DNA of 64,000 bases from Bactrocera neohumeralis. Lineage: Eukaryota > Arthropoda > Insecta > Diptera > Tephritidae. Below are positions 12,601-24,142 of this stretch, piece after piece. Numbering within the stretch: the first letter of the stretch is position 1; each line of letters begins with the position of its first letter. Below the pieces are notes generated by a model. That model was not told the DNA's origin. It ran no database searches and saw nothing but the letters and a program-made list of their open reading frames with translations. The position numbers were made by a program, and so were the translations under genes. The stretch covers positions 35,688,839 through 35,752,838 of the forward strand of contig NC_065919.1 of assembly GCF_024586455.1 (NCBI RefSeq), in the 5' to 3' direction.

Positions 12601-14060
12601 ATAAATTAATGAAATTCAATGAATCTGTAATATGTTATTACGGGAAAAATTTCTAAAATCAGTTAATTTTTTTCCCTTAGCCAATTATACATATGCATGT
12701 ACGTGTATCGCTCAATCTGGTAGGTACGTGAATGAAGCTCAGAGAGCATCTTTACCTAGTTATAAGATGTCTCGATGCCAAAAATGGAGAAAATTGAATC
12801 AATATTTTGTCCCTAAATCCATAAGCCTAATGCTCGAATTTTAAATTGTCAGCTTGTTTTATATCTTACAAATTGAATTGAACGTGGTTGTAGTCGGATT
12901 TCGGACAGTTGCATGATGTTATATTAGAATGCACCGAAATTAGTAGTAACCAGAAATTGGAGTACTTTCTGAGTTTCAGAATCTTATCTAAACGTTGCTA
13001 GTGCCACGACCACTACCCAATTTTTCACAGATTCCTGCGAAGTCACAGCACATGTACCAAGTTCCATCAAGATATGTATGTACATACATATATTAATTTT
13101 ACTCAAGTTATCGCTTGCACGGACGGATAAATAAACAGTCACTTGGACTTCAACCAGTCTTCTCGTTCTTGTTACTTATAGCTTATACTTTATGTAAAAC
13201 GCCATATAAGTCTCGATTATTTATAGGTGTTACAGACAATAGTTAGCTGAACAAAACTACTGTGTTCGAGAAAACTATATTGTGGAAGTACACAAATATC
13301 TACATCATTCCTAAAAATGTTTAATGTTAATTTGAGTATACGAATCAACTTTTCTGCCATTCACTTAGTTAAATTCGATGAAATGAAATCGAAAACGTGT
13401 GTAACTTGCAAACAAAAATACACGTAAGAAAAAAACTTTTAATATCAGTTCTGCCTGTCTTATTTTCTGACGGCTTTTGCTGTTCCACAGCCCTTCCAAC
13501 CATAATTATAGGTCGTTTCTCGCCTGCGACCCTCTGTTTTCACTCCCTTTTATACAGCACTTCAAACACATACATACTGGCCGAGCTCAAATATAAGTTG
13601 GTACCCTTCCCTTGACAATTTTCTTTACATAGTACACATCAAAAGTGACGCTAAGAGAGTAGCGTACAACTAAAATCAAGAAAACGAGGAAAGTTTCAAG
13701 GAAGCAAAACTCGCATTGCTTTGTGAAATGTTCCATATACATATGTACATACACCAATATATAGTTCAGTATGTTTATGAACGCCGCTTAGTACGATGTT
13801 GTTTCCACTTCTCTGCTTCCAATTGTTTGCTTGTCTACCTCATCATAGTATGCAGCCCTGTTTTCTGCGGCCTTTTACAAGTATCAACCATCATCAATTT
13901 CGCAGAATTTATGCCAAAAAGCTCATAGCCATATTAATTTTCTCATCGGCCAAGTCTAGTTTTACGATATTGCAAAGGAAATTAAAGTTTCGTTAAGGAA
14001 TCGTTTCTTAAAAAAAGCAAAAAGCAGCTACATTTATTGCTTAATTTGATATGATTTTCA
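9671..14060. other. Mostly non-coding AT-rich stretch with repeat remnants
   Basis: No supportable gene. Family-1-like interior sequence occurs near 10,080-10,210 (GGCATAAAGTCAGCTAGAATT) and again at 12,870-13,262. A possible acceptor followed by 39 open codons (10,844-10,965) was considered and rejected. A simple A-rich run lies near 12,014-12,034. The remaining open frames are short and show no domains. Confidence 0.5.
12870..13262. mobile_element. Family-1 dispersed repeat, partial
   Basis: It reads GTGGTTGTAGTCGGATTTCG at the left, CTTGCACGGACGGATAAATA in the middle, and ends TAGTTAGCTGAACAAAACTA, which matches the reversed TAGTTTTGTTCACCTAACGG module. The hairpin end and outer palindrome are absent, so it is truncated and old. 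Confidence 0.55.
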
Positions 14061-14064
14061 TTAT

Positions 14065-14765
14065 GGGAAGTACTTCTTAAGTCTCCAACAATAATATGCT
14101 AATACCCTTGTACTCCATTTTCCTTGTTAATGCCTCTCCATGAAGGAAATGTCCTGGTGGTAACTCTCGCCTTGTTCGTGACTCACAGCACCCAAATTTG
14201 TCGGATAGAATTCCATAAGAGATTCTAGCATAAATATTTTTAAGGACATATTATATCCCAAAACGTTACATGACATTAAAAGTTCATTTATTAAGTGTTT
14301 GTAATTTTCCGATTTATGGTGCCCAATAAATTTTGGACAATATCACAAAATATTTCGAGACGAGTTTTTCCTGGTCATTCAGTTTATTTTCAAAGCTCTT
14401 TTCTTTTATCAGTTGCCCTTTTGTGGGCCGACAAATATTTCTTATTTCATTTTTGTCTCGCTGAGCTTGGGGGATTTCTTCTCATACAAGTATATACAAA
14501 TATAAGAATAATTTACATGATCCTTTGATTCGGTCCAAATCATTGGTATGGCAAATGGCATTTGCCTGGGTTCAGGATCAACTCAACTTTATAACGATTT
14601 CACACACGTTACACAACATTTATGTGGAACACAGGTTTTATCTTGATTGCTGACTGGATAAAATAAACGAAATTGCGACGCTGAGATTTTAAAGTTGATT
14701 CTATACACACATAACAAAAACTGTCGGGTCTTCAGAACACTTTCGTGGCGTGTGTACCATATAAC
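14065..14765 (-). pseudogene. Pseudogene of an insect-dispersed cysteine-rich protein family
   Basis: A degenerate protein can be read on the minus strand. In order: 'KTCVPHKCCVTCVKSL' near 14,625; 'FAIPMIWTESKDHVNYSYIC' near 14,530; 'KKSPKLSETKMK' (stop) 'EIFVGPQ' near 14,470; 'CNVLGYNMSLKIFMLESL' near 14,250; 'NLGAVSHEQGESYHQDISFM' near 14,180; 'YYCWRLKK' near 14,080. These blocks keep the order of a protein found in many copies in insect and hydra genomes, with signatures like 'NLGAVS.E.GERFHQDI' and 'YCW.LK' (established from general familiarity; I cannot name a Pfam entry). In-frame stops and at least one frameshift show it is dead. The C.C..C pattern suggests a zinc finger. Multiple copies and decay suggest a mobile-element-derived gene, which is inference. 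Confidence 0.72.
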
Positions 14766-15476
14766 AATTATGATGTTAGTTAGTCGAAAGAAATAGTTAG
14801 TAAATAGTATATGCGAGCCAATGTGAGCCAGAAGTGAATGAATGACATTATCCCATTAGTTTCCGCTGAGCCATCGCGAACCAGATATCCTTGTGCAAGT
14901 CAATTTGTTTGCTATGATAAGTTTACGTACTGTTTTCTAAAACAACTGTCGTTAACAGTTTTATGAAATATTGTGCGGTTATCAGAGATAATTTGAACGA
15001 AATGTTACCAAAATAGTGTCCGACTCCGTTGATTTTTTAAATACCTTCGTTGTGGCATGTGTATATAATCTTTCCATCTGCCACAATATCAACATTTCTT
15101 TCTTGAAGTTAATATCCATTGTCTAATAACGCTTTTTTCAATTTGCGTCAGGAAAATTGTCCTTGATTTATCCCATATACATTTACAAAACTTAACCCAA
15201 CAAATTTCGGAAACAAAAAATACTATCCCAGTTAATTTCTTCTAATTGATAACTTTTGAGAAATTATTAATATACCAGTACTTTTGCCTTGTAGATTACT
15301 TCACTTTGTCTGGACAACTTTAGAAATATTGAACTTTTTTTCCCATTTTCCATTCACAAATTTATAAGGTCCGTTCTTATAATTGAGGTGATAAATATAT
15401 ATAGTAAATTTTGCTTCTTCATAAGGGTATGAGCATTTCTGCCAATGTGTCAAATTATTCGAAGAAACAAATTCAA
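14766..15476. other. Spacer with one protein-like island
   Basis: Minus-strand bases about 15,300-15,440 read as 48 open codons containing 'YPYEEAKFTIYIYHLNYKNG' and 'PYKFVNGKWEKKFN'. The composition is plausible for protein, but I recognise no family, and stops follow on both sides. It might be another block of the adjacent pseudogene or chance. Confidence 0.3.
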
Positions 15477-16362
15477 ACAAGTAAGGAAGGTTGAGTTCAG
15501 GTGTAACCGTTTTTTATCTTATTAACTTATAGCATACGTCAAAGGCTTACTTATTATCGTTTACTACATTTTGTTGCGTTTCATACAACACAATTAACTC
15601 CACTGATACATACGTGATACAAATTCAACACGAAAGTGGTCTAAAAATCGGAAGCCATAAGGACTAAATTGTAATGTTTATAATCCATACAAGTGTACAA
15701 CAACAAATTAAATATTTGCTAAACCAAAACCCATCTTAACTTTCGTACAATGAAGTTTGGAAGAGAATCTCTCTATATAAAGTTTAGACAAAGATATATA
15801 AGTATATAATTAAGAAATTGAATATATATATATATATATTATATACATATATGCCTCGTTGAGCAGATAATTTTGTATATTATTCATGGCATCGCTTCCG
15901 TGACTTTCTTGCCGTTTCAGGATATTTTTGAAGAAAATGTTTAGTTCTTCTGGGTCATGCATTTTTGTGAATTTGCAACAAGAACAACTGAAACAAAGCA
16001 ATGTACTTAGTTCGCTTCTCTCAAGGCTTTTGCTCTAAATAATCGGAAGCCATGATCTCGCGGTGCGCTTTGTGCCTTGCTTCGTTCTGCGCGCGCACTC
16101 TGACATTTGCCTTAGCTATTTACCGTTCTAGGAGCCGCCAGATGAAACTGATTACTAAAATCTGCGCCGTCCTCAACGTGTTAATTTGCGACTTAGCTAT
16201 AGCAACGATATTTTCGACCAACGCCATTTTGTGGGCGAGGTAATTTTTGATTCCGCCCATCTACAATGCCAACTTGTTATTTTACAAGGAAATACACCAA
16301 GATATTTTTTCCGCTACGTGAACAAAACTATTATACCCTGTAGAAATATGCAGCGAGAGTAT
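15477..16362. mobile_element. Family-1 dispersed repeat, copy 4
   Basis: It starts ACAAGTAAGGAAGGTTGAGT then TCAGGTGTAACCG (the hairpin end), and finishes GTGAACAAAACTATTATACC then CTGTAG..GCGAGAGTAT. Orientation is opposite to the copies at 2.1-4.8 kb. Bases 16,050-16,180 are GC-richer than the rest and have no counterpart in other copies, so they may be a small insertion. Confidence 0.7.
15819..15851. repeat. (TA)n microsatellite
   Basis: An alternating TA tract broken by single bases lies inside family-1 copy 4. Mini-me-type elements are described as carrying a TA proto-microsatellite as well as GTCY, which fits the family call. Confidence 0.8.
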
Positions 16363-16397
16363 GTACATATATAAATATCTGAGCACTTATCACATTG

Positions 16398-16420
16398 ACA
16401 CACACACACACACACACACA
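16398..16420. repeat. (AC)n microsatellite
   Basis: About eleven uninterrupted AC dinucleotides, directly after the end of family-1 copy 4. Confidence 0.95.
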
Positions 16421-16869
16421 TGTACACTGTTTTTCGTTTTGCTGTTTCTTCGACGTACCAAAATTAAATTTTTGGGTGAATTTGCTAATGGTATTATGCT
16501 TGAAATTCCTAACGTTTGCATAAATTTTGTAATTTGAACGAACTGATCGTTTGCCTTTAATATTGTCAATAGAGAAAATACTTTTTAATTTTATGGTTCA
16601 CTAGTTGGATGTCGTATTTCCAAGAATGGTAATAAATCAAATACTGTTGAATGATTACATATATACGTATGTATGTATATCAATGTGTTTTTGTAAGCTT
16701 AATTAAAGTTAAAGTTTTCCGAATTAAATAAAACAATTTTTATGGCAAATCTTGTATAAAAATGATGTTTCGAATTAAATTTTACAAAAGTAAGTAAGGT
16801 AGAAATAAGTTCAGGTGTAACTGAAAATTTCTAATTTTAATAGTCGACATATTCTATTGCGGTTGCTTT

Positions 16870-17190
16870 GTTACCCTGGCTGTTGAGCAAGCCAGGAAAT
16901 GATTCCATCGATATCTGCAAGTAGCCAGAGGCTAACAAATTCTACAAGTAGTTCATCTGCATTAAGAGACCTAAAATCTCCTCACTGGATACCCTCCAGC
17001 TATGGTCTGCTCCTGAAGGTGTCCAATATTGTGCACCAGTTATTAAGATTCCACTCTTCTTCTCCTTCTCATATTTGGCTAAATTAAATTTCTTCCTGCA
17101 ATTTTTCTGTAAGTACGGTGGACCTCTTCCCGGCCCCCCCTAAAGACCTAGTGCCATCAAAACACACCACTTCTTGCTAAAGCAACATTT
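16870..17190 (-). pseudogene. Unrecognised protein-coding fragment inside a repeat
   Basis: One minus-strand frame stays open apart from two TAG codons over about 110 codons. It reads 'CLPKCCFSKKWCVLMALGL', stop, 'GGPGRGPPYLQKNCRKKFNL', then a Lys/Glu-rich stretch, 'GAQYWTPSGADHSWRVSSEE', and 'ESFPGLLNSQGNKAT'. GC content is higher than in the surrounding repeat. I do not recognise the family. It is probably a scrap of a transposon ORF carried into or captured by the family-1 element. Confidence 0.4.
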
Positions 17191-17889
17191 GGGTAAGCCT
17201 GCTTTATCATATCAAGTAGTACTATATTTTTTACCATTACTTCATAGTATTAAAAGAAACAGCTGTTCTTTGAGTTTCATTAAGGTATCTTACATTACAT
17301 CAACAATACATAAGGTGTAAAGTCAACCGGATGTTTAAAAATCCTGATATTAGTTATATGGGAGCAAGAGCAAGTATTTACCCGATTTTATCTAATTTAT
17401 GCACAGAGATGCTTCGTTAGGAAAAAAAGTCCAATTTTTCTATTAAGTGTATATATAGAATATTGTCTCCTAATTTCAATTAAACATATATTTCGCACAT
17501 TGACCAATATTTTCGTAAAAAGTCAGCCATGGGCTGTTGGGATCACATTTTCGGTATCTGGGGCTTGAATATTTATATTTCGACTCAGACAAGTTTTAGT
17601 CATATGTTGGCATACCTCAAAGGCAATATTCGTACAAAGCTTCATCCGAATATATTGATTCTTTTTTAATTTGCATAATAGAAAGTAAATGAATCAGATG
17701 GGGTTCAAAATTGTATTGTAAGGGATGTAGGTGTGGTTCCTATCTGATTTAGCCAATTTTGGCAATATTACGTGGGAATGTTATCCTGTATACAAAATTT
17801 AGTTGAAACCGGTAAACTAGGTTCGAAGATACATATGTATGTATATAATTTCACTTAAAAATGAGAGGTGTTACACCCTTTGTCCATTC

Positions 17890-18550
17890 GATGCCATTAT
17901 GTATTGAACTCGACTTCTTTTGCATGGTCACCAAGGGCACGCTTTCAGAAGTCAAGACGCTGAATCCAATTTTCGACGGTTTTCAAGCATAAATCGGCCG
18001 ATACTGGTGCAATTTCACGTTCGATATTTAAGCGAAGCTCATCAATCGTCGCTGGCTTGTTGGCATAGACCATAGACTTGACGAAGCCCCACAGGAAATA
18101 GTCTAACGGCGCCAAATGGTACGACCGAAGCGGTCAATTGACTGGGTCATTTCGTGAGATAAAACGTAGGAAGTACGGCCCAATGACGCCGCAGACCCAT
18201 TAGCCGCACCAAACCGTACTATTTTCGGGGTGAAATGATGACTCATGGAGTCAAACATACAAATATACTTTCACAGGAATAAGGAATTTCATTGATATCC
18301 CAAACCATTTTTGCCTTATTAAAAAAATCTTTTGTATCGCTCTTATTAAAAAACCCGTTCTTAAAGTTGAGGCCACTGACATTGGATTTCGGTAGTAAAG
18401 TTTAATAATTTCGACTCGTTGTTGGATTGTATATCTTTCCATGATGAAATAGCAAACCTCACTGAAGAGAAATATCGAAAGAGTAGGAAAAATACGGCGT
18501 GGTTTGCTGTCCCTATTGGTCAACTTTTGTAGCGTAGCTTTTGAAAAACC
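17890..18550 (-). mobile_element. Mariner-like transposon, internally deleted and inserted in family-1 copy 5
   Basis: On the minus strand the transposase starts near 18,440 with 'MERYTIQQRVEIIKLYYRNP', a helix-turn-helix start of the same type as the element at 8.6-9.0 kb. After a gap it resumes with 'TVWCG' (stop) 'WVCGVIGPYFL', jumps straight to 'RFISRNDPVN' (TGA in place of Trp) 'PLRSYHLAPLDYFLWGFVKS', and continues to 'RLDF' (stop) 'KRALGDHAKEVEFNT' and a final stop near 17,905. In intact relatives a block carrying the second catalytic Asp lies between 'GPYF' and 'ISRN'; it is missing here. The phrase GAAAAACCCGTTAT at 18,541-18,554 resembles the other element's terminal repeat. The element cannot encode an active transposase. 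Confidence 0.75.
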
Positions 18551-18640
18551 CGTTATCTATTTCGATTAGTATTAAGTGATACAAACAACCGTTAGGTAAA
18601 CAAAACTATTATACCTTGTAGAACATGTTGCAAGAGTATA

Positions 18641-19770
18641 ATAAACAAACATTAATATAAACAAAAAACCAAGAACACTTACATACATAGCATATCGAAC
18701 AAAGAACCAACGGTATGAGCTACTATCAGCTTTGCCATCAACAGCACATAAATCATATTTACCATCGCTTATAGCGACTGTTTCTCACCTTCTAAAAGTG
18801 TCCTTTTAATTCGATGTCCTTCATTTTTGAATTTGCGATGTCTCGTCGTCATCGCTCTGTTTGCGAAGAAACTCCGTTTTGGCAAAAAATTCAATTTGAA
18901 ATTTTACTCGTGATCGTTATCTTTTTGTATGTCTACTCGCGACACCCTGGTGTGATGCTGTAACAAACACACTGATATACAAGGTCGCTTATATACACAG
19001 ATAAGTTCGTTTTCAGCCTTAAGCCAAGAATGACAGTGGTATTGCTGGCGGTCAAAGGCTGCGTATGTTCTGCTATGGAAGTTTGCAGAATTTTTATGTT
19101 GAATGCAGGCAAGTTCACCTGTACGCATGTCTTAACAGGTCACAAAATCAACGCGATGAAACAGTCTGACAAGCGAGTTTAATATTCACATCTCTTCACA
19201 TTTTTTAGATGCACATCCATTTCGGTTTTTAGTATTAAGCAATTTTATAATTTACAGAAAAAAAATAAAAGATACGTATTTGCTTAATTCAATATGCATA
19301 CGTACATACATATGCTCTTACACTTATACATATATTTGAAATTACTATTTCAAAAATTGTCTTACCTTTTATTGGCTTGAAATCAACAGTTTAAATATGA
19401 GAATTATGTTTTCTATTGTTATTGTTTCAACAACTGTTAAATAAGAGCTTTGCGAATTGCTCAAATGGCATGCGCATTGAGAAGAGTTCAACATTTTAAA
19501 ATGAAGAGTCTATTGAAGGCGCCAAATTTTTTCATGATACAATTATATGATAAATACTATATAATATTAAAAACCCTATTGCACCTTAATAATGCCAGCG
19601 ACGCCACTGAAAGTAGCGGGAATTAATTTTTGAAAACATATTTATTTAATATGGGAAGTGGTTGTCACATTCCCATAAAGGATGTATTTTTCATTTATTA
19701 TGTTTAGAATCGGTAACTTATCAACTAAAGTCGACTTTAACAGGTGCTAGTGTTGCAAAGCTTAATTTAA
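18641..19770. other. AT-rich spacer, no gene seen
   Basis: No domain-bearing frame and no repeat termini were recognised. A few ATACATA-type microsatellite runs occur near 19,297-19,315. Confidence 0.5.
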
Positions 19771-20234
19771 ACAAGAAAAAAACGTTGACTTCGGTTGCAT
19801 ATAAATTATAATACCCTTTACTTATAAAAAGGTTTCCACACAAGATTCTGAAAAATTTGTTCTAAGGTTATAGTGTTACATTGGACAATAATGTGTGCTT
19901 AATTTCATGAAGATGTCTTGTAAAATAATAAAGCCTTTCATACAAGGACTTGATTTTGATTGTTCAGTTTTTAACAGTTACATCAATAGTAATCCGATGT
20001 CGGTGCAATGAGCAATTTTTTAGGAAGAAAAGGACGTTTTCAAAATTTTAGATCGATATCTCAAAAACTGAGGCACTAGCTCGCATATATACAGAAAGAG
20101 AGACGGACATGGTTAAATCGACTCAGTTCTTAATGCCGGTAATTTATTTATATATTTTATAGGATCTCTGATATTATCTTCTGGGTGTTTCAAACTTCGG
20201 GCCAAAGTTAACATACTCTGCTTAGGTTATAAAA
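19771..20234. mobile_element. Family-2 dispersed repeat, shortened copy
   Basis: It starts ACAAGAAAAAAACGTTGACT then TCGGTTGCATATAAATTATA and ATACCC. It contains ATCGATATCTCAAAAACTGA and GACGGACATGGTTAAATCGA, then CTTCTGGGTGTTTCAAACTT, and ends near GGTTATAAAAGG. Module order is as in the complete copy at 56.9-57.6 kb, but with a shorter middle. Confidence 0.75.
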
Positions 20235-21811
20235 GGAAAGAAGGAAATGAAACTAAAGAATCTTTTGGTTATATTACCTTATCAACAAACTAATTTGGAA
20301 ACCAAAAACCAATAAAGAGAATTATTTCTCTGCAATATCTCACTAAATTCTCTTTACTCATACTAGCAAATTAGGGATGTTTTCCAAAGAAAGAGACTTT
20401 TAATTGTTGCTCATACATATTAGCTGCTATGGAACTGTTAAGAAAATATACAGCCTCACTGTTATGTATATATACTTAGTATATATGTATGTACATATAT
20501 GCATTGTATAGTTATATATAGAAAGAGGAAATCTGAATATACACTCTTGGCTTCTTCTGCCAAGTACTTTTTGCTTAAATATATACATACATACATATAT
20601 ATATTTATCACTGTTTGTAGCATAGTACGAACAGCATCTGTATCTACATCTGCTCGATTTGCCATGAAAACGAATAACCATAAAACATAAAAATATCCAA
20701 CAACAGCAAAAATAAGATGAGCTAAAAGTGAACAACAAATATTCGCTTTGAATTGGTAGTTGAGCGCTTTGGCCCCTCTGGAGCAAGTGTTGTGTCGCGG
20801 ATGTAAAAAAAGCAAAAGCTCCCATAAAAACATCCGATAACTCGAACAAATTTAAATTGAAAAATAAAATCAAAGATTAGTTTACAATTTAAAAAGTGCG
20901 AAGAAAGAGCTACATATAAGTATTTTAAGCAAAAACAAAGAAGTTCATGTGAATTATAAGGCCGTCGGCTAAACGTTCAACTGGCAGCAGTTCGATTCTT
21001 TACGGAATCATGACATAACAGGCGGTGTAAAATGTTTTTCATGAGCGAATCTAGGAATCGGCGGAATTTGCGTTTCGATAATTTGTGGTGTCAAACACGA
21101 ACATGTTCGCATTAACCCACGTTGAGTCATTTTTGTTGCCTGTCAGAATTTTGAAGATCAAATGTAAAATACGTCTAAGGACCAAACGGAAAAAATTCTG
21201 TAAATAACAAAGAAAGAAAATTTCATGTTGTCAACCACCCGCCGCATCGTGTCATTTGCCGTTTACTAATTATTGAGGAATGTGTACTAAATTATAAATG
21301 TAGTTTTATATTTAATTAAAATTGATTCGGTTGGAAATCATTTCACTCTCCCTTCGACTGCTTAAACCCAAATTTGTGGCCTGACTCGACACCTATGCAA
21401 TGTGTTGCTAAGATATTTTGTGTTAAAGTAATAAGTTGAATTTACAACAACTCAAGTTTACATTTCATAATTAGTTACTAGCAGATTGATTATTGCTGGA
21501 TGAAAACTTAGGTAAGTTTACTTGCGAAAATAATACAGTATTTATACTGACTTTAAAGGTGCCACATGAGCCGCCCCTCATAAAATAAGAGTAATATCCT
21601 GATATGTTCTACATCTATACCACTATACGTATACTTATGTACATACATACATATGTATGTATATTATTTTTCAAAAGTAAAAAAGTACTCACATCTCTCT
21701 AAGAAGCTTGTTCCTTTCAAGCTTGTTCAAATTAAGATATACATACATATGTAGTTTGAAAATTTGCGTGGATATTAATTCTTATCAGCTTATTTAATTT
21801 TGAATACTTTT
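20235..21811. other. Non-coding stretch with microsatellites
   Basis: Palindromic ATACATAC/ATGTATG tracts occur at 20,470-20,505, 20,580-20,605 and 21,639-21,664. A GC-richer island at 20,955-21,150 (starting near GGCCGTCGGCTAAACG) has no open frame or recognised motif. No gene is supported; the 148-codon minus-strand frame at 20,427-20,873 is driven by microsatellite and low-complexity sequence. Confidence 0.5.
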
Positions 21812-22040
21812 TTACATATTCGCAACATGTTGCAACAGAGAGTATAATAGTTTTGGTACCCTCACCGTAGTCTGTCTGTAATACTTAAAATCGTGATAAA
21901 GATACAGATACACTTATGATCAGGATGACGCGACGAGCTGAATTCTGGGTGACTGACATTTCGTCAGTACAAGTTGTTATTGGAGTAAAAATTAAAATAT
22001 ATATAATATAACTAAACATGTATGTACATGATAGATATGC
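21812..22040. mobile_element. Family-1 dispersed repeat, partial
   Basis: It begins with CGCAACATGTTGCAACAGAG then AGTATAATAGTTTTGG. This is followed by GTCTGTCTGTAATA and ATGATCAGGATGACGCGACG, as at the start of copy 1. The hairpin end is not found before the oppositely oriented copy that starts at 22,483. Confidence 0.6.
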
Positions 22041-22482
22041 AAAATGATTACAATACACAGTGTTGCATTCAGAATCTTCCAAAATAGTGGATTAAACGCC
22101 TGGAACTACTACTTTTTTGTAAAATTTTCATGTCACATGTTGCTTTGATATATCCGTTATCTCTTAGCTCAGTCGCCACTTGTGTGTGAGCTTTGCAGAC
22201 ATTTATGTTTTGACTTGAGTAAAAATGCATCGAAAAAATAATTTCAAGGAAAATTTTGTACTTTCAAGTGACTATTGTGAAATATGCTGAAAATTTATAA
22301 TCTTCATCATTATTACAATTTAATTTGATGTAAGTGTTGATAAAAAGTTTATAAAACTTGAATGGCCCCTTGAGGATCAATCAGGAGCCTGGAGGAACCG
22401 CCAGGCGTTTAGGGTTAATATTTTACTAAAAAATATTCTTATATTATAATTCTTTGTAGTAATACTTCGTTTTAAATTACAC

Positions 22483-23284
22483 AAGTGCGGGTGCAACCAA
22501 ACATTTTACGCTCTTGCAACTTGCAAGAGTCAAAGCCAGGGAAATAACTTATGCTGTAAACAATTTACATACATACATATGTAGTATATGGGTGTTGCGA
22601 GTAATATCGACCCGATTTTATATATTTTTGCCAATACTACATACTATTAATATGGCACATACTAATAAAATGTTCCCTGAGATTCATTAAGGTACCTCAT
22701 ATACCAACACCAATCATATGGAAGTCACCCGGATGTTATATAGTAGTATGTGTGACACACAGACATACCGTTGTCAGGAAAGTATAATCCCTGAATTTCA
22801 ATTATTTCTCTCACACATTGACTGATATAGGAACTGAGGTCCAAATATTCGGTACCTAAAGGCTTGAACGGTTTTTGATGGATTTGGAGAATTTTGGTCA
22901 TAAGCTGGTATACCTTAAAGAAATTAAGGCTTTATTAATTGCTTCTTGATTTGTATATTAGCAAGGAAAGAATCAGATGGAATTTAAAAATGTGTTAGAT
23001 GGGAAGTAGTCGTGGTGGTCCGGTCCAGTTTCGCCCATTTTCGCTCTGTAGCATACGAATGTGAGTACCAAATGTGATTGAAATCGGTCGACACATTCTG
23101 AGATATGTGATTTCACATAAAATTGGGCAGTTGCTGTGGCTCCTATTAAGCCTTCGGGTGTAAAATTTTATGTCATTATCGTATTTAGATTTCTTTTAGA
23201 TATCTCGATCAGTATTAGGTGCTACAAAGAACCGTTATTTAAATAAAACTATTATATTCTCTAGCAACATGTTGTATGAGCATA
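22483..23284. mobile_element. Family-1 dispersed repeat, copy 7
   Basis: It starts ACAAGT, then GCGGGTGCAACCAAACATTT and TACGCTCTTGCAACTTGCAA. It ends GAACCGTTATTTAAATAAAA then CTATTATATTCTCTAGCAAC, ATGTTG and GAGCATAAAA. This is a nearly complete 0.8-kb short form with both palindromic ends recognisable. Confidence 0.72.
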
Positions 23285-23371
23285 AAACTGCACATATTAA
23301 TCTGTAGGGCCACCGTTAGCGTTTATGACACTGCTAATTCTTTTTGGGATGGATTCGTATAAAGCGCTTAA
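23285..23371 (-). pseudogene. Tc1-type transposase, C-terminal scrap
   Basis: The minus strand reads 'ALYESIPKRISSVINANGG' then 'PTD' and a stop codon. This is the classic end of Tc1-like transposases ('SIPKRI..VI.A.GG.T.Y'). Nothing upstream continues it beyond about 23,371, so only some 25 codons survive. It abuts family-1 copy 7 on its left. Confidence 0.75.
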
Positions 23372-23469
23372 ATATAAAATTAACTTACCGGGCAAGCGCG
23401 ATAGCATGGTATAGAACTATCATAAAAATAGTACTCGGTTAGGGTAACCAACTTGGATACCTCTTTTTT

Positions 23470-24142
23470 TCTTTACTGGCGTAGATACCGCCCGCGCGTT
23501 TAAATCCGCGTTAAAAGCAGTGCGGAAGTCATTTATTCTTTACGCTATATTGCGCCATTTCGGGATACCAAGTGCAGCCACGTCCTTCTCCACCTGGTCT
23601 ACTTCTTTCTCTTCCAACCGTAAAACATAACCAAGCCATCGTTGCCGCTATCTCTTGTTTCGCTGAACTATGTCAATATCGCCATATATCTCGTACACCT
23701 TATCGTTCCATCGACTGCTGTAGTCGCTATTGCCAGTGCGCAAAGGATCATAAATCTTCTGCAGAACCTTTCTCTCTCGAATACTCCTAAGACCGCACAA
23801 TATTATAGAACATGAATAATAAGAGACTAATAGAGTTTGGTCTTTGTTTCTCGAAGGATGACATTTCTTTCCAATTGCCTACTCAGTCCAAAGTAGCACC
23901 TGTTGGCAAGATTGATTTTACGTTACATTTCAGGGCTGATATTGTTGTTGGTGTTGTTGCAGGTTCCACCATAGTCGAAATTATCTACGATTTCAAAGTT
24001 ATGACTGTCAACAGTCACGTGTGAGACTAGTCGCTAATGTGATGACTGATTGTTAGATTACAGAATATGTTTCGTCTTGTCCTCGTTCACAACCAGACCC
24101 ATACGCTTCGCTTCCTTATCCAGTCTTATAGAAGACTTAACC
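23470..24142 (-). mobile_element. RTE-clade retrotransposon, copy B (5'-truncated 3' fragment)
   Basis: At the nucleotide level it parallels copy C, with shared phrases CGCTGAACTATGTCAAT, ATCTCGTACA, CGCAAAGGA and TTGCCTACTCAGTCC, then CTGATATTGTTGTTGG and GTTATGACTGTCAACAGT. It begins at the 3' tail (CTTTTTTTCTTTACTGGCGT on the plus strand) and stops before reaching the YADD region. Frames are badly broken. A 3'-anchored fragment is the usual product of incomplete target-primed reverse transcription. Confidence 0.8.

Larger units (their letters stand above)
16784..18640. mobile_element. Family-1 dispersed repeat, copy 5, with inserts
   Basis: The left end is ACAAAAGTAAGTAAGG, then AGTTCAGGTGTAACTGAAA. 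The right end is GTTAGGTAAACAAAACTATT, then ATACCTTGTAGAACATGTTG and CAAGAGTATA. The interior at 17,330-17,880 matches other copies (AATCAGATGGGGTTCAAAAT, GAAACCGGTAAACTAGG). A protein-like island (16,870-17,190) and a mariner fragment (about 17,890-18,550) interrupt it, which explains the unusual 1.86-kb length. Confidence 0.7.

Noticed and set aside
20427..20873. 148-codon minus-strand open frame
   Set aside because: It is composed largely of microsatellite translation (YIYVCMYI-type runs) and overlaps other long frames; no domain.
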